This document shows positions 1 through 8,993 of a DNA stretch of 64,000 nt, in pieces. Origin of the DNA: Yeguia hominis (GTDB taxonomy: Bacteria > Bacillota > Clostridia > Oscillospirales > Acutalibacteraceae); NCBI RefSeq assembly GCF_014384705.1, contig NZ_JACRSN010000011.1, positions 39,878-103,877 of the forward strand, read 5' to 3'. Both the position numbers and the translations under genes were made by a program. The stretch's first letter is position 1. Each line of letters starts with the position of its first letter. The notes below the pieces were generated by a model that worked only from the letters and a program-made list of their open reading frames with translations, did no database searches and was not told where the DNA came from.

Positions 1-13
1 GGAGGCGTTTTGC

Positions 14-559
14 ATGAAGCTGACAGAAAAGACGCTGCAAAAAAATTATCTTTATCGGGGAAAAATTTTAAATCTGCGCCGGGATGACGCGGAACTCGAA
101 AACGGGCGTCAGGTAACGCGCGAGGTCGTCGAGCATCCGGGCGGTGTTTGTGTTGCAGCGCTCAACGAGAAAAACGAGATGGTTTTTGTACGCCAGTTCC
201 GGTATCCGTATTCGAAGGTGGTTCTGGAGATTCCGGCCGGAAAACTGGAGCCGGGTGAGGATCCATTTGAGGCCGTCAAGCGCGAGCAGCTGGAGGAAAC
301 AGGAACTCGGGCTGAAGCGTATCAGTTCTTGGGTGAGATGTATCCTTCTCCGGGTTATACAGATGAAATTATCCGGATCTGGGCGTGCCGGATTTCCCAA
401 TATGGAGCGTTAAAGCTGGATGAAGGGGAGTTCTTGGAGACTGAGTACGTACCGCTGGAGACGGCGGTGGAGATGGTGCTCCGCAATGAAATTCCGGATG
501 CCAAGACACAGGTGGCTATTTTAAAAACAAGCTGCCTCGTCAAAGCGGGGCAGCTTTAA
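14..559 (+). CDS. nudF: Nudix hydrolase, ADP-ribose pyrophosphatase type
   Basis: This 181-residue protein should hydrolyse ADP-ribose, or a similar nucleoside diphosphate derivative, to AMP and a sugar phosphate in the cytoplasm. The Nudix box runs from G76 to G97, with E82, R90-E91 and E94-E95 in the expected places. Position 92 is Gln where the motif normally has an aliphatic residue. The N-terminal strand-rich part and the length match the NudF/ADPRase family. GGAGG at positions 1-5 lies 8 bases before the ATG. It is convergent with the DUF1015 gene, whose terminator hairpin lies inside this gene's last codons. The exact substrate cannot be read from the sequence. Confidence 0.9.
   Translation: MKLTEKTLQKNYLYRGKILNLRRDDAELENGRQVTREVVEHPGGVCVAALNEKNEMVFVRQFRYPYSKVVLEIPAGKLEPGEDPFEAVKREQLEETGTRAEAYQFLGEMYPSPGYTDEIIRIWACRISQYGALKLDEGEFLETEYVPLETAVEMVLRNEIPDAKTQVAILKTSCLVKAGQL
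524..556 (-). terminator. Intrinsic terminator of the DUF1015 gene, inside the 3' end of nudF
   Basis: An 11-bp stem (529-539 with 546-556, one G-T wobble) is followed, read on the minus strand, by GTTTTTAAAA. No T tract follows on the plus strand, so it should stop minus-strand transcripts. It lies fully within the last codons of the convergent nudF. Confidence 0.7.
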
Positions 560-566
560 GAAGTGT

Positions 567-1853
567 TTATTCAGCAGTTTCGTTCATTTGATTCATAACC
601 AGTCCGGTGATCAGTTTTGGATAGAAATAGGTCGATTTCTGCGGCATCTTTCCACCGGCAGCGGCGACATCCCGAATTTCGCTGATCCGTGTCGGATTGA
701 GGAAAAAGGCCGCCTGTGCGTTTCCGGATTGCACGGCCTGGATCGCCTCGTCGAACGAACGGGTGTAAGAGAGATTTTTCTGGTTTGCCATGTTTTCTTT
801 GTCGATCCCGAACGCGCGCTCGAGGATAAGCGTATGCAGAACCGAAACGTCAAGTGTGCGTACTGCAGGGCATTCTTCTGAGAGCACCTGATCCATGATG
901 GATAGGTCGCGCAGGACAAGAAGCGTCCAGGAGTCTCCGCCGCAGTAGAAAGCAAAGGCTTTTTTGCCTTGCCGGAAGAGTGCGTCGAGCGAGGCGGAAA
1001 GTTCAGAAAGCCGCGGCATTTCATGAACTTCAAAGTGTTCCCGGCAGCTGCTCAGAAGCGCCTCTTTGTCAAAGTTCGGCAGGTTGTGGATCAGCCTGTG
1101 CGTCGGAAAGACAACCAGTCCGTCGTGTTGCATATCCACGAGCATCATCATGACATAATCACAGTCTCCGGTTTCCTGGTAGAGGCCGTTTTCATGGCAG
1201 TAATTCCGGAAATTCAGGGCTGTTTCATAGCGGTGATGACCGTCTGCGATATAAAGCTTTCGGTCTTTAAAATCCTCACAGATTGCTGCAATTGCCACAG
1301 GATCGTTGACAATCCAAAGCCGGTGAAGAACCTCTCCGTCATCCATTTCCACGTTGGGTGTGCCCTGTGAGAGGCGTTCGATCCGCGAGAGTGTCGTGTG
1401 TTCATCATCCATATAAAGCGAATAAATTTGACTGAAATTGCAGCCGGTTGCCTTCATCAGTTCAAAGCGGTCGGCCTTTGCCTTGCTAAGTGTATTTTCG
1501 TGCGGCAGCACGACGCCCTTTGAGAAGTCTTCTGCTTTCACGCGGCAGATGAAGCCTTTAAAGCTTTTTTTCTGTCCGTATGCGGTAAAAGTTTCCTCAT
1601 AGATGTACAAAGCAGGCGCGGTGTCCTGTTTGAGAATGCCGGATTCTTCCCACTTTTTTAGGGTTTCCCCGGCTTCCTCATAAGGGTGCTCTCCGACCGG
1701 AAGTTCCAGCCGGACAATGTTATAGGGATTGGTCTCCAAATACTGCCGGCGCTGCTCCGGGCTGATGATGTCATAGGGCGGACAGGTCAACTTTTCAATC
1801 GGCCCTGCCTGTTCCGTGAACCGCAGTGCGCGGAAGGGCTTGATTTCTGCCAA
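567..1853 (-). CDS. DUF1015 family protein
   Basis: This is a 428-residue soluble protein of the widespread DUF1015 family, whose biochemical role is not established. The family hallmarks are visible: an N-terminal IKPFRA segment, CPPYD near residue 26, PHENT near 118 and DGHHR near 205, which look like a conserved active or binding site. A GTG is available at 1862, but a TTG at 1853 has CGGAG 8 bases upstream and gives the usual family start (MAEIKPFRAL), so I chose it. It stands alone, convergent with nudF and divergent from the ABC operon. In other Clostridia relatives are often near amino-acid or redox genes, but nothing here assigns a substrate. Confidence 0.88.
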   Translation of the reverse strand: MAEIKPFRALRFTEQAGPIEKLTCPPYDIISPEQRRQYLETNPYNIVRLELPVGEHPYEEAGETLKKWEESGILKQDTAPALYIYEETFTAYGQKKSFKGFICRVKAEDFSKGVVLPHENTLSKAKADRFELMKATGCNFSQIYSLYMDDEHTTLSRIERLSQGTPNVEMDDGEVLHRLWIVNDPVAIAAICEDFKDRKLYIADGHHRYETALNFRNYCHENGLYQETGDCDYVMMMLVDMQHDGLVVFPTHRLIHNLPNFDKEALLSSCREHFEVHEMPRLSELSASLDALFRQGKKAFAFYCGGDSWTLLVLRDLSIMDQVLSEECPAVRTLDVSVLHTLILERAFGIDKENMANQKNLSYTRSFDEAIQAVQSGNAQAAFFLNPTRISEIRDVAAAGGKMPQKSTYFYPKLITGLVMNQMNETAE

Positions 1854-2096
1854 AATGATCACTCCGTTCGACGTAAGGTTGCCGGCAAGATGGAAAATGC
1901 CGGGATTACGGTTTCTATTGTAAACAGGAATCCGGATTCCGTCAAGAAGGCATCTGGAAAGGGAAAACTTTTGAAGACCTTCACGTGGTATTCACAAAAG
2001 GGCGATATACTATGAAAAAGAGAGTTGAATTTTGCCCGTTTTATGCATTTTAGGAAAAGAAAACGGATGGTTTCTGCCCTTTTTATAGCAAAATAC

Positions 2097-2125
2097 TTGC
2101 ATTGAACCCTTAAATGCGCTACAAT
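2097..2125 (+). promoter_or_regulatory. SigA-type promoter of the Gld-type ABC operon
   Basis: TTGCAT (2097-2102) and TACAAT (2120-2125) are separated by 17 bases, about 50 bases before the ATPase start. Apart from this promoter I see nothing in 1854-2178. Confidence 0.65.
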
Positions 2126-2178
2126 TTGAATGTTTCGGTGCATTTAAAAATAAAAAATAAGACATAGGAGGGATCGAG

Positions 2179-3156
2179 ATGATAGAGGTTAAAAACCTCA
2201 CAAAGCGCTATGGTTCCAATATCGCTTTGGATAATATCAGCTTCTCGGTAGAGGAAGGAAACATTCTCGGCTTTTTGGGACCAAACGGCGCGGGAAAAAC
2301 GACCACAATGAATATTATTACGGGGTATTTGTCTGCCAGCGAAGGCGTTGTCACTGTTGGCGGATACAATACGTTGGATAATCCGAATGAGGTCAAAAAG
2401 TTGATCGGATATCTGCCGGAACTGCCGCCGCTGTACATGGATATGACGGTCAAAGAGTACCTGAGCTTCATGTATGATCTCAAGAAGACGACGCTTCCGA
2501 AGGATAAGCACCTGGATGAAATTTGCCGGTTGACCAAAATCGATAACGTGTACAATCGTCTGATTGCAAACCTGTCGAAGGGCTATAAACAGCGTGTCGG
2601 CATTGCACAGGCGCTGATTGGAAATCCGCCGGTGCTGATTCTGGACGAACCGACGGTTGGTTTGGATCCGAAACAGATTATTGAAATCCGCAACCTGATC
2701 AAAAGTCTCGGACGGAACCACACAGTCATTCTCAGCTCGCATATTCTTCCGGAAGTACAGGCAGTCTGCGAACGAGTCATCGTCATCAACCGCGGAAAGC
2801 TGGTTGCGGACGGGAACACCGATACGCTGGCACATAACCTTTCCACGGATTTCCGCTTGATCGCGCGGATCGACGGACCGGAAAAAGAAGTGGAGCACGC
2901 ATTGATCGCAATGGAGAACGTCAAAGAGGTTCTCTGCTATGGTGAAAAAGAAAAAGGTGTCTTCGAGTTCTCCATTGAAACGGACGAAGACCATGATGTC
3001 CGCAGAAATCTGTTTGCGCTTTTGGCGCGGAAGGGCTGGCCGCTGCTGAGTCTGCGGAACACAGACCTGACGCTGGAAGAGGTGTTCCTGCGCCTGACAA
3101 GCGGTGATGCGGAATCCTATATCGGCAGCAAAAAAGAGAAAGGCGGGAAAGAATAA
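2179..3156 (+). CDS. ABC transporter ATP-binding protein (GldA-like)
   Basis: This 325-residue protein is the ATPase subunit of an ABC-2 type exporter on the cytoplasmic face of the membrane. Walker A is GPNGAGKTT at 34-42, the signature is LSKGYKQ at 132-138 (Lys replacing the first Gly of LSGGQ, common in this subgroup), and Walker B is LILDEP at 153-158. A roughly 80-residue C-terminal extension follows the core, as in GldA and the CcmA branch. A GGAGG ribosome binding site precedes the ATG. The stop overlaps the permease start by one base (TAATG), indicating translational coupling. The operon continues with a GldG-like protein and a DUF4340 protein. The cargo is unknown. Confidence 0.9.
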   Translation: MIEVKNLTKRYGSNIALDNISFSVEEGNILGFLGPNGAGKTTTMNIITGYLSASEGVVTVGGYNTLDNPNEVKKLIGYLPELPPLYMDMTVKEYLSFMYDLKKTTLPKDKHLDEICRLTKIDNVYNRLIANLSKGYKQRVGIAQALIGNPPVLILDEPTVGLDPKQIIEIRNLIKSLGRNHTVILSSHILPEVQAVCERVIVINRGKLVADGNTDTLAHNLSTDFRLIARIDGPEKEVEHALIAMENVKEVLCYGEKEKGVFEFSIETDEDHDVRRNLFALLARKGWPLLSLRNTDLTLEEVFLRLTSGDAESYIGSKKEKGGKE

Positions 3157-3860
3157 TGCTGGCTATTGCAAAACGTGACTTAAAATCCTATTTTTCTTCC
3201 CCCATCGGCTATGTCTGTGTAGCGCTGATTTTGGCGTTTTTCGGATATTTTTACTTCCAGGTGCTGATGTCCGGCTCGACTTCGTACATTTCTTCTGTGT
3301 ACGGCGTGATGTTCACCTGGTGCATGATGGTAATCCCGATCATCACCATGCGCAGCATGAGTGAAGACCGCAAAAACAAGACGGATCAGGCGCTTTTGAC
3401 GGCGCCGGTCAGCGTAACCGCGATTGTGATGGGCAAATTTCTGGCTTCCTTCGCAGTTTATGCAATCATCATGATCGGCAGCCTGATTCCCTGCATCATA
3501 ATGACCTTCATTGCCGATCCGAACTGGGGCATTATTTTTGGAAACTTCCTTGCTTCGTTGCTTTACGGCGCGGCGATGATTGCAATCGGCGTGTTTATTT
3601 CCAGCCTGACGGTCAGTCAGATCATTGCGGCAATCGGTACATTTGCAGTGGCGATTTTTCTAATGATCATTGATTCGCTCGGCGGTGCGACCGGCAGTGC
3701 GTTCCTCTCCAAGGTCGTGACCTGGATCTCCTTTAATACCCGGTACTCCCTGTTCACGCAAGGCCTGTTCAGCATTTCCAATGCAGTGTTCTTTTTGAGT
3801 GTGGCGGCGATCTTTATTTTCCTTACGGCCCGCAAACTCGAAAGCAGAAGATGGAGTTAA
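3156..3860 (+). CDS. ABC-2 type transporter permease (GldF-like)
   Basis: This 234-residue integral membrane protein has about six predicted hydrophobic segments and almost no soluble domain, as in ABC-2 permeases. The N-terminal region (MLAIAKRDLKSYFSSPIGYV) is characteristic of the GldF/ABC-2 family. The MRSMSEDRKNKTDQALLTAPVS segment in the middle matches the cytoplasmic coupling region that reads the state of the ATPase. It overlaps the upstream ATPase gene by one base and is followed 13 bases later by the GldG-like gene, with a GGGAGG ribosome binding site between them. It should form the channel of the exporter. Confidence 0.88.
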   Translation: MLAIAKRDLKSYFSSPIGYVCVALILAFFGYFYFQVLMSGSTSYISSVYGVMFTWCMMVIPIITMRSMSEDRKNKTDQALLTAPVSVTAIVMGKFLASFAVYAIIMIGSLIPCIIMTFIADPNWGIIFGNFLASLLYGAAMIAIGVFISSLTVSQIIAAIGTFAVAIFLMIIDSLGGATGSAFLSKVVTWISFNTRYSLFTQGLFSISNAVFFLSVAAIFIFLTARKLESRRWS

Positions 3861-3873
3861 GGGAGGATAAAAC

Positions 3874-5523
3874 ATGTCTGAGAAGAATAAAAATCTGATT
3901 CCCAGTGAGGAAGAGATTCCGGCTGCCGCGGCAGAAACGCCGGAGACGGATGCAGCGCAGACAGCTGCTGCAGAAGAGCCGCAGGAATCCAAAACAGAGA
4001 AAAAAGCAGAAAAGAGCAAAAAACATACCGGGAATTTCTTTAAGAGCACGCGGTTTAAACGCGGCGGGCTGGCAACAGCGGCCAGCATCGGCTTTATTGT
4101 GATTGTGGTTCTGCTCAATGTTGTGTTTTCGATTTTGGAAACACGGTTCCCCTCCATGCAGATCGACATGACTACGAATAAGATTTTCTCGCTTTCAGAC
4201 GACGCTTTGGAAGCTGCAGAAAAAGTAGATATTCCAACCACGATTTACATTTTGGCGGGCGAAGAAGCTGCGAAAAATGATACGTTGCTTTCCAGCTATG
4301 GTCTGCAGTACAGCCAGGTTTCGGTGCTTGCAGAAAAAATGCAGGAAGCAAACTCCAATATTACCGTTAAATATGTGGATCTGGATTTGAATCCGACCTT
4401 TGCATCGGATTCCAAGTACGCAAACTATACGCTGACGACCGGTTCCGTGTTGGTCGAAAATGAGCGTAGAATCCGGGTGCTGGGCATTACGGACCTCTAT
4501 TCCTACACGCAGGATCAGACAACCGGCGCGGCGACGTACTATATGCAGGTCGACAGCGCACTGGCATCGGCGCTCATGCAGGTAACGGCAGAAAATGTCC
4601 CGGTCGTTTCGATTGCAGCCGGAAGCCATTCTGAAATGCTTGCAAACGGTCTGTCCTCGTTCAAGACGCTGATGGAGAACAATCAGTTCGAAATTAAAAC
4701 CTTTGATCCGATGACAGAGGAAGTTCCGGAAGATACGCAGATTGTGATGCTCCCGACGCCGAGCACCGATTATACGGCGGAAGAGCTTGCAAAGCTGGAT
4801 GCCTTCCTAGACGATAACACCGAGGGCAACCGGTCTCTCTGGGTGACCTTCCATCCTTCCCAGATTGATCTGCCGAACCTTTCCGCATTCCTTGAGGAGT
4901 GGGGCTTAGAGGTTCCGACAGAAGTCATCCGCGAGAGTGACAAAAACAATATGATCGCGGCAGATTCGACGTTCTTTATTTCGTCGCTGACCGATGAAGT
5001 GGATCTGGGTGGCGAGGATAGCTACAAATATTTTGTCACGCCGCAGAGCCGTCCGGTCAATACGATTTTCAAATCGAACAACAGCGTCGTCACCTATGCG
5101 CTGGCCACTTCTTCCGATACCTCTTATATTCAGGACGCTACCAGCGAAGAGGATATTTCGGAAACTGCAACCAAGCAGTCTTATAATACGGCTGCGCTTG
5201 CAACCAAGCAGGTAAAGGTCAACGGCGAATATTATCACAAGAGCGTTGTGGCATTCGGTAGCTCGATGATGATGTTGGATTCGTATCTCTCCAGCAATAC
5301 GTTCGGCAACGCAGTATATCTTGTGGATCTTGCGCGGTACACCACGGGAACAACGGACAGCAGCATTGGCGTCTATACGAACAAGGTGGAAACCACCACG
5401 CTGGATGTCACGGTTCCGACCTCTACGCGGCTGTTCCTGGGAATCGGCGTCTTTACCCTGCTGATCCCGATCGCGATTTTGGTTGCGGGTGTTGTCGTGT
5501 TTCTGAAGAGGAGGCACCTGTAA
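3874..5523 (+). CDS. GldG-family ABC transporter auxiliary membrane protein
   Basis: This 549-residue protein has a charged, Glu/Lys/Ala-rich cytoplasmic N-terminus (about 65 residues), a membrane helix near 67-90, a long extracytoplasmic domain, and a second membrane helix near 520-542 ending in KRRHL. The architecture and segments such as TTNKIFSLSDDALEAAEKVD match the GldG/ABC auxiliary (ABC_transp_aux) family, which accompanies GldA-GldF ATPase-permease pairs. In Bacteroidetes that set is tied to gliding. Firmicutes do not glide this way, and the role here is not known. It lies between the permease and the DUF4340 gene with gaps of only 13 and 3 bases, so one transcript is expected. Confidence 0.85.
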   Translation: MSEKNKNLIPSEEEIPAAAAETPETDAAQTAAAEEPQESKTEKKAEKSKKHTGNFFKSTRFKRGGLATAASIGFIVIVVLLNVVFSILETRFPSMQIDMTTNKIFSLSDDALEAAEKVDIPTTIYILAGEEAAKNDTLLSSYGLQYSQVSVLAEKMQEANSNITVKYVDLDLNPTFASDSKYANYTLTTGSVLVENERRIRVLGITDLYSYTQDQTTGAATYYMQVDSALASALMQVTAENVPVVSIAAGSHSEMLANGLSSFKTLMENNQFEIKTFDPMTEEVPEDTQIVMLPTPSTDYTAEELAKLDAFLDDNTEGNRSLWVTFHPSQIDLPNLSAFLEEWGLEVPTEVIRESDKNNMIAADSTFFISSLTDEVDLGGEDSYKYFVTPQSRPVNTIFKSNNSVVTYALATSSDTSYIQDATSEEDISETATKQSYNTAALATKQVKVNGEYYHKSVVAFGSSMMMLDSYLSSNTFGNAVYLVDLARYTTGTTDSSIGVYTNKVETTTLDVTVPTSTRLFLGIGVFTLLIPIAILVAGVVVFLKRRHL

Positions 5524-5526
5524 GGC

Positions 5527-7008
5527 ATGAAGAAGTCCATAAAATATCTTTTGATTATTTTAGCAGTCGTTCTGGTGCTCGGAGCAGCGGTGTTGGTTCT
5601 GGTTCTGACAGACCCGAACCGTGGCGCAGCAGAGGAGGAATCCTCCAACGCATCGGCCGATACCATCAGTTTGGTCTCCAAGGAAGCGGCGGATGTTGCC
5701 TCTATGGAAATTTCATTCCGAGATGACGCGGACGGTTCCTACACGCTGTTGCCGCAGGAAGCATCGGATGGCGACGAACCGGTCTTTACCATCAAGGGTT
5801 TGGAAACTATTTCGCTGAAAACAAGCGCACTGAAATCCGTTGCGTCTTTTGGGCATTCCCTGACTGCGACCAAAGATCTCGGCGCATTAGAAAACAAAGC
5901 GGAATATGGCCTTGACAATCCGCAGATTTCCGTAAAAGTGACCTTTACGGACGGAAGCACGTTTGCCTATGATGTTGGCGACGAAACGCCGAACGGCGGA
6001 TACTATATCAAAACAGCAGATTCGGACAATCTTTATGTCTCGACGCTGGGGACAAACCTTCTAAAGAAAAAGCTGGAGCTGGTTGATACGACGATCCTTT
6101 CGATCACGGCGCCGCAAACGGAGGAAGAAGCAGCAGCTGGTACAGCGGCAACCAATGTCTTCAATACGCTGAAATTCAGCGGTGCAAATTTTGCAGAACC
6201 GATTGAAATCGTCAACGAGCCGGATTCCACAATAATGAGCACATATCTCATCAAAAAGCCGAGAGAGCTCGGCTGTAATGATGAAAACGTCGGAAAAATC
6301 ACTACGTCTCTGGAATCGCTCTCTGCGAGTTCTGTTGCGGCGGTTTATCCGGATGAAGCGGTTCTGAAGGAATACGGCTTTGAGAATCCGGTTTGCGTGT
6401 TGGAATTTACGGCCAACGATACGGAACATCACACGTTGCGGACTGGAAACCGTACCGATGCAGGCACATACGTAATGGTCGACGATGTACAAGTCGTTTA
6501 TGTTGTGGACAATGCGACGGCCTCCGGCTGGGCAGATGTCACGCTCCATAATTTGCGGAGCGTGTTCCTGCTACTTCCGTATATTGACAATGTGGAAAAG
6601 GTCGAAATCAAAACCGCGGATGTATCGCATACGTTTACGCTGAGCCGGACGTTGGACGAGGAAAAATCCACAGAAGACGATCCCAGCTACATTTTGACGG
6701 TAAAAGGAACGGCTGGTCAGGATTTGACGATTGATACATTCCGGAAATTCTATCAGGTTGCGATCGGCGTACAGCTTTTTGATGCGACAGAAGAAGAGCC
6801 GGAAGGCAAACCGTATCTGACGCTGACTTACCGTTACTATGACAGCGGCGAAGCGGATGTGGTGGAATTCTATGAGAGCAAAGAATCTGACCGTACCTAT
6901 CTGGCGGTTGTAAACGGCGCGGTAGACGGTGTCGTCAAAAAGACTACTCTGGAATCGCTCCTCAGCAACGCAAAGGATATGGAAAACGATGTCAACGTCG
7001 GCGCGTAA
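5527..7008 (+). CDS. DUF4340 domain protein, membrane-anchored
   Basis: This 493-residue protein has one N-terminal membrane helix (about 7-27) and a large acidic extracytoplasmic region. It contains repeated beta-rich modules of the type YGLDNPQISVKVTF and YGFENPVCVLEFTA, the signature of DUF4340. Genes of this family regularly follow gldG-like genes, and here the gap is only 3 bases. The four-gene operon therefore encodes a complete envelope machine: ATPase, channel and two exported partners. The gene ends at a strong terminator (7038-7078). No catalytic residues are recognisable; a binding or structural role for the exporter is an inference. Confidence 0.82.
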   Translation: MKKSIKYLLIILAVVLVLGAAVLVLVLTDPNRGAAEEESSNASADTISLVSKEAADVASMEISFRDDADGSYTLLPQEASDGDEPVFTIKGLETISLKTSALKSVASFGHSLTATKDLGALENKAEYGLDNPQISVKVTFTDGSTFAYDVGDETPNGGYYIKTADSDNLYVSTLGTNLLKKKLELVDTTILSITAPQTEEEAAAGTAATNVFNTLKFSGANFAEPIEIVNEPDSTIMSTYLIKKPRELGCNDENVGKITTSLESLSASSVAAVYPDEAVLKEYGFENPVCVLEFTANDTEHHTLRTGNRTDAGTYVMVDDVQVVYVVDNATASGWADVTLHNLRSVFLLLPYIDNVEKVEIKTADVSHTFTLSRTLDEEKSTEDDPSYILTVKGTAGQDLTIDTFRKFYQVAIGVQLFDATEEEPEGKPYLTLTYRYYDSGEADVVEFYESKESDRTYLAVVNGAVDGVVKKTTLESLLSNAKDMENDVNVGA

Positions 7009-7037
7009 CGACCGGCCCTAAAATCAAAACTTGCAGT

Positions 7038-7078
7038 AAAAAATGCACTTTCTGCCGAAAAGCAGGAGGTGCATTTTT
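7038..7078 (+). terminator. Intrinsic terminator of the ABC/GldG/DUF4340 operon
   Basis: A stem of 11 pairs (7045-7055 with 7061-7071, some G-T) extended by an A/T stretch on both sides closes a short GAAAA-type loop and ends in TTTTT. It begins about 30 bases after the DUF4340 stop. Confidence 0.85.
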
Positions 7079-7579
7079 ATGGCCTGTTTTGGCCTATGTA
7101 GGGAAGGGAGATGTTTTGGTGCGGAAACTGTAAACCCATAGACGGACAGATTCCATCAAAAAAGCTGCACAGTCTCCATAACAGCTTGATGGAGAATATC
7201 CTGATTTCGCGGACTCTTTTGAAATCCAAGAAATAAAATGCGGCAATACAAAAAATCGGCATTTGGATTTGCTGAAAGGGACGTTTAGCGGTCTTTTGCT
7301 GCATAGCGTCCTTCTTTTGAGAAAACTAACTTACAGCGCCTCGTTTTATGGTTGCCATACAAAGGCCCAGAAGAGTATTTCCCGAAGACTTTATATAATA
7401 AGGACCGGCCAAGGCGTCGTTTGGTGCAATACGGGTGCAAAAGAGGGCTGCGCTGCTGCGAAAAAAATGAGATGAAAAGAGCAAGGCCAGCCAAAAAAAG
7501 TTTTCTAAAATTGGAAAGTACGACCAACAGAAATCCAGCTGTTCAAAAGGGCAATCCGCAAAAATGTTTCCGCATATCA
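7079..7579. other. Gene-free stretch between two terminators
   Basis: About 500 bases lie between the operon terminator on the left and the terminator of the lipoprotein gene on the right. The short open frames on both strands lack ribosome binding sites and family-like sequence, and I see no promoter, RNA structure or transposase remnant. It may be a decayed gene, but there is no positive evidence for that. Confidence 0.4.
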
Positions 7580-7612
7580 AAAAGGCATCCGTATACGAAA
7601 CGGATGCCTTTT
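7580..7612 (-). terminator. Intrinsic terminator of the PG-binding lipoprotein gene
   Basis: AAAAGGCATCCG (7580-7591) pairs perfectly with CGGATGCCTTTT (7601-7612). Read on the minus strand the stem ends in CCTTTTTGAT, 20 bases past the stop of the lipoprotein gene; it could act in both directions. Confidence 0.8.
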
Positions 7613-7631
7613 GGGTTTTTATAGAAGACTT

Positions 7632-8933
7632 TTAAGCCTCGTTACTGCCGGTTTGATCAGCAGGAATAGCACTGGAAGAATACAGCGTTTTGATCGTTTC
7701 GGCGTTTGCAACACCGGTGGCAAGCAGACCGTTGTACAGCTGGAAGTTCATCAGGGCCTGTTCCGTGCCCTCGCCGAACTCTCCGGTGGGCTCTAATACA
7801 AAATAACCAAGTTCAGCAAGGCGCTTTTGCAGTTTCAGAACATCATCGCCTTTAGCCCCTACTTTTAAATCCGAATCGGAAGATCCGGAAGTCGTACTGG
7901 CGTCCGAGGAACTGCTGGAGGACGGCTCACTGGAGGAATCCGGATCGCTGGAGTTGGAGCTGGGCTCTATGGCAGAGGAATCGCCGTTTTCACCATCTCC
8001 GGAGGAAGGCGCAGAAGAGGCAGGGTCGGAGGCTGCATTGTCCAAAAGCTCCGGATAAAGAACACCGGACATAAAGTTGACAGCCTGCAGCACCGTTCTG
8101 CCTTGCCGAATCATATAAGTGGGATCCATTTCGTAGACCAGGCCGTTTTCTACAGCGCTCAAACCGGACAATTCTTCAGAAGCCAAAATTTGCTCCTTTA
8201 AACCGGTTGGGCAAAAGATATAATTCGGATTGGAAAGTTTTAGCGCAGCCAAGGTGGTATCGCCCTGTTCGGTGTTCTCAAAGGCGTTTGTGGCGCCGGT
8301 TGCCGAAATTAGTGCCCCGGCAAGCGTGTTGCCCGTTGCGGCGGTTCCGTCCATATCGTAGAGATAACAGGCTGTAATCACGATGTTGGAGGAGGGCGCC
8401 ATTCGGGTGATGTCGTCAATTGCCAGGAAGATATCCTGTGCGCGCTTGACCGCGAAGGCCGCGCCGTCAATTTTTCCGTTCAGCAAAGAACCGACATCGG
8501 AGTATTCCCGTTCAAAATCGCTTCGGCCGGTTGCAGGCGGAACCACTGCGACCGGAATGCCTTGCAGGGCAAGTTCTTCTGCATTTTCCGGTTCTGTATC
8601 GACCAGCACCAGATCCGGCTCCAGATCCTTTAATGTCTTAAGGTCAGAAAGGGATACCTCCGGAAGAATCGAAAGCTCACTTTGCGTGCATTCGGGGCTT
8701 TTGCCTTTTAAGGAAGCTTCATATCCCAGCGCCAAAATGATATCGGCAAGATTTTCAGAAAGAACAACAACACGTTCCGGTTTTTCGCTGAGCGTCAAGT
8801 CCCCGATCGTTACCGGATAATTCGTGGTTTCGTCCTCGCTGGATGGCTTTTCTTTCGATTTGCAGCCGGAAAAAAGCGCAGCAAGCAAAGCAAGGCAAAG
8901 CAGAATGGCAGCGAGACGTTTCGCTGTATGCAC
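7632..8933 (-). CDS. Lipoprotein: BtuF/TroA-like receptor domain fused to a peptidoglycan-binding domain
   Basis: This roughly 433-residue protein is a predicted lipoprotein: its N-terminal signal ends in a lipobox (ALFSGC). Residues of about 40-290 resemble the periplasmic-binding fold of cobalamin and iron-complex receptors (VTIGDLTLSEKPERVVVLSE, DLEPDLVLVDTEPEN). A Ser/Asp/Pro-rich linker of about 60 residues follows, then a PG_binding_1 domain (LKVGAKGDDVLKLQKRLAEL, FGEGTEQALMNFQ). I start at GTG 8933, which has AAAGGAG 9 bases upstream; the ATG codons at 8939-8942 are too close to that site. No permease or ATPase gene is adjacent. It is probably a wall-associated sensor or binder, which is inference. 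Confidence 0.85.
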   Translation of the reverse strand: MHTAKRLAAILLCLALLAALFSGCKSKEKPSSEDETTNYPVTIGDLTLSEKPERVVVLSENLADIILALGYEASLKGKSPECTQSELSILPEVSLSDLKTLKDLEPDLVLVDTEPENAEELALQGIPVAVVPPATGRSDFEREYSDVGSLLNGKIDGAAFAVKRAQDIFLAIDDITRMAPSSNIVITACYLYDMDGTAATGNTLAGALISATGATNAFENTEQGDTTLAALKLSNPNYIFCPTGLKEQILASEELSGLSAVENGLVYEMDPTYMIRQGRTVLQAVNFMSGVLYPELLDNAASDPASSAPSSGDGENGDSSAIEPSSNSSDPDSSSEPSSSSSSDASTTSGSSDSDLKVGAKGDDVLKLQKRLAELGYFVLEPTGEFGEGTEQALMNFQLYNGLLATGVANAETIKTLYSSSAIPADQTGSNEA

Positions 8934-8993
8934 AGTCATCATCTCCTTTGTGATACGGGCCCTGCCGGATTACCCGACAGGAGAAAATTTGGT

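Noticed and set aside
1859..2143. A 94-codon minus-strand frame upstream of the DUF1015 gene
   Set aside because: It covers a promoter region on the other strand, has no ribosome binding site and looks compositionally random.
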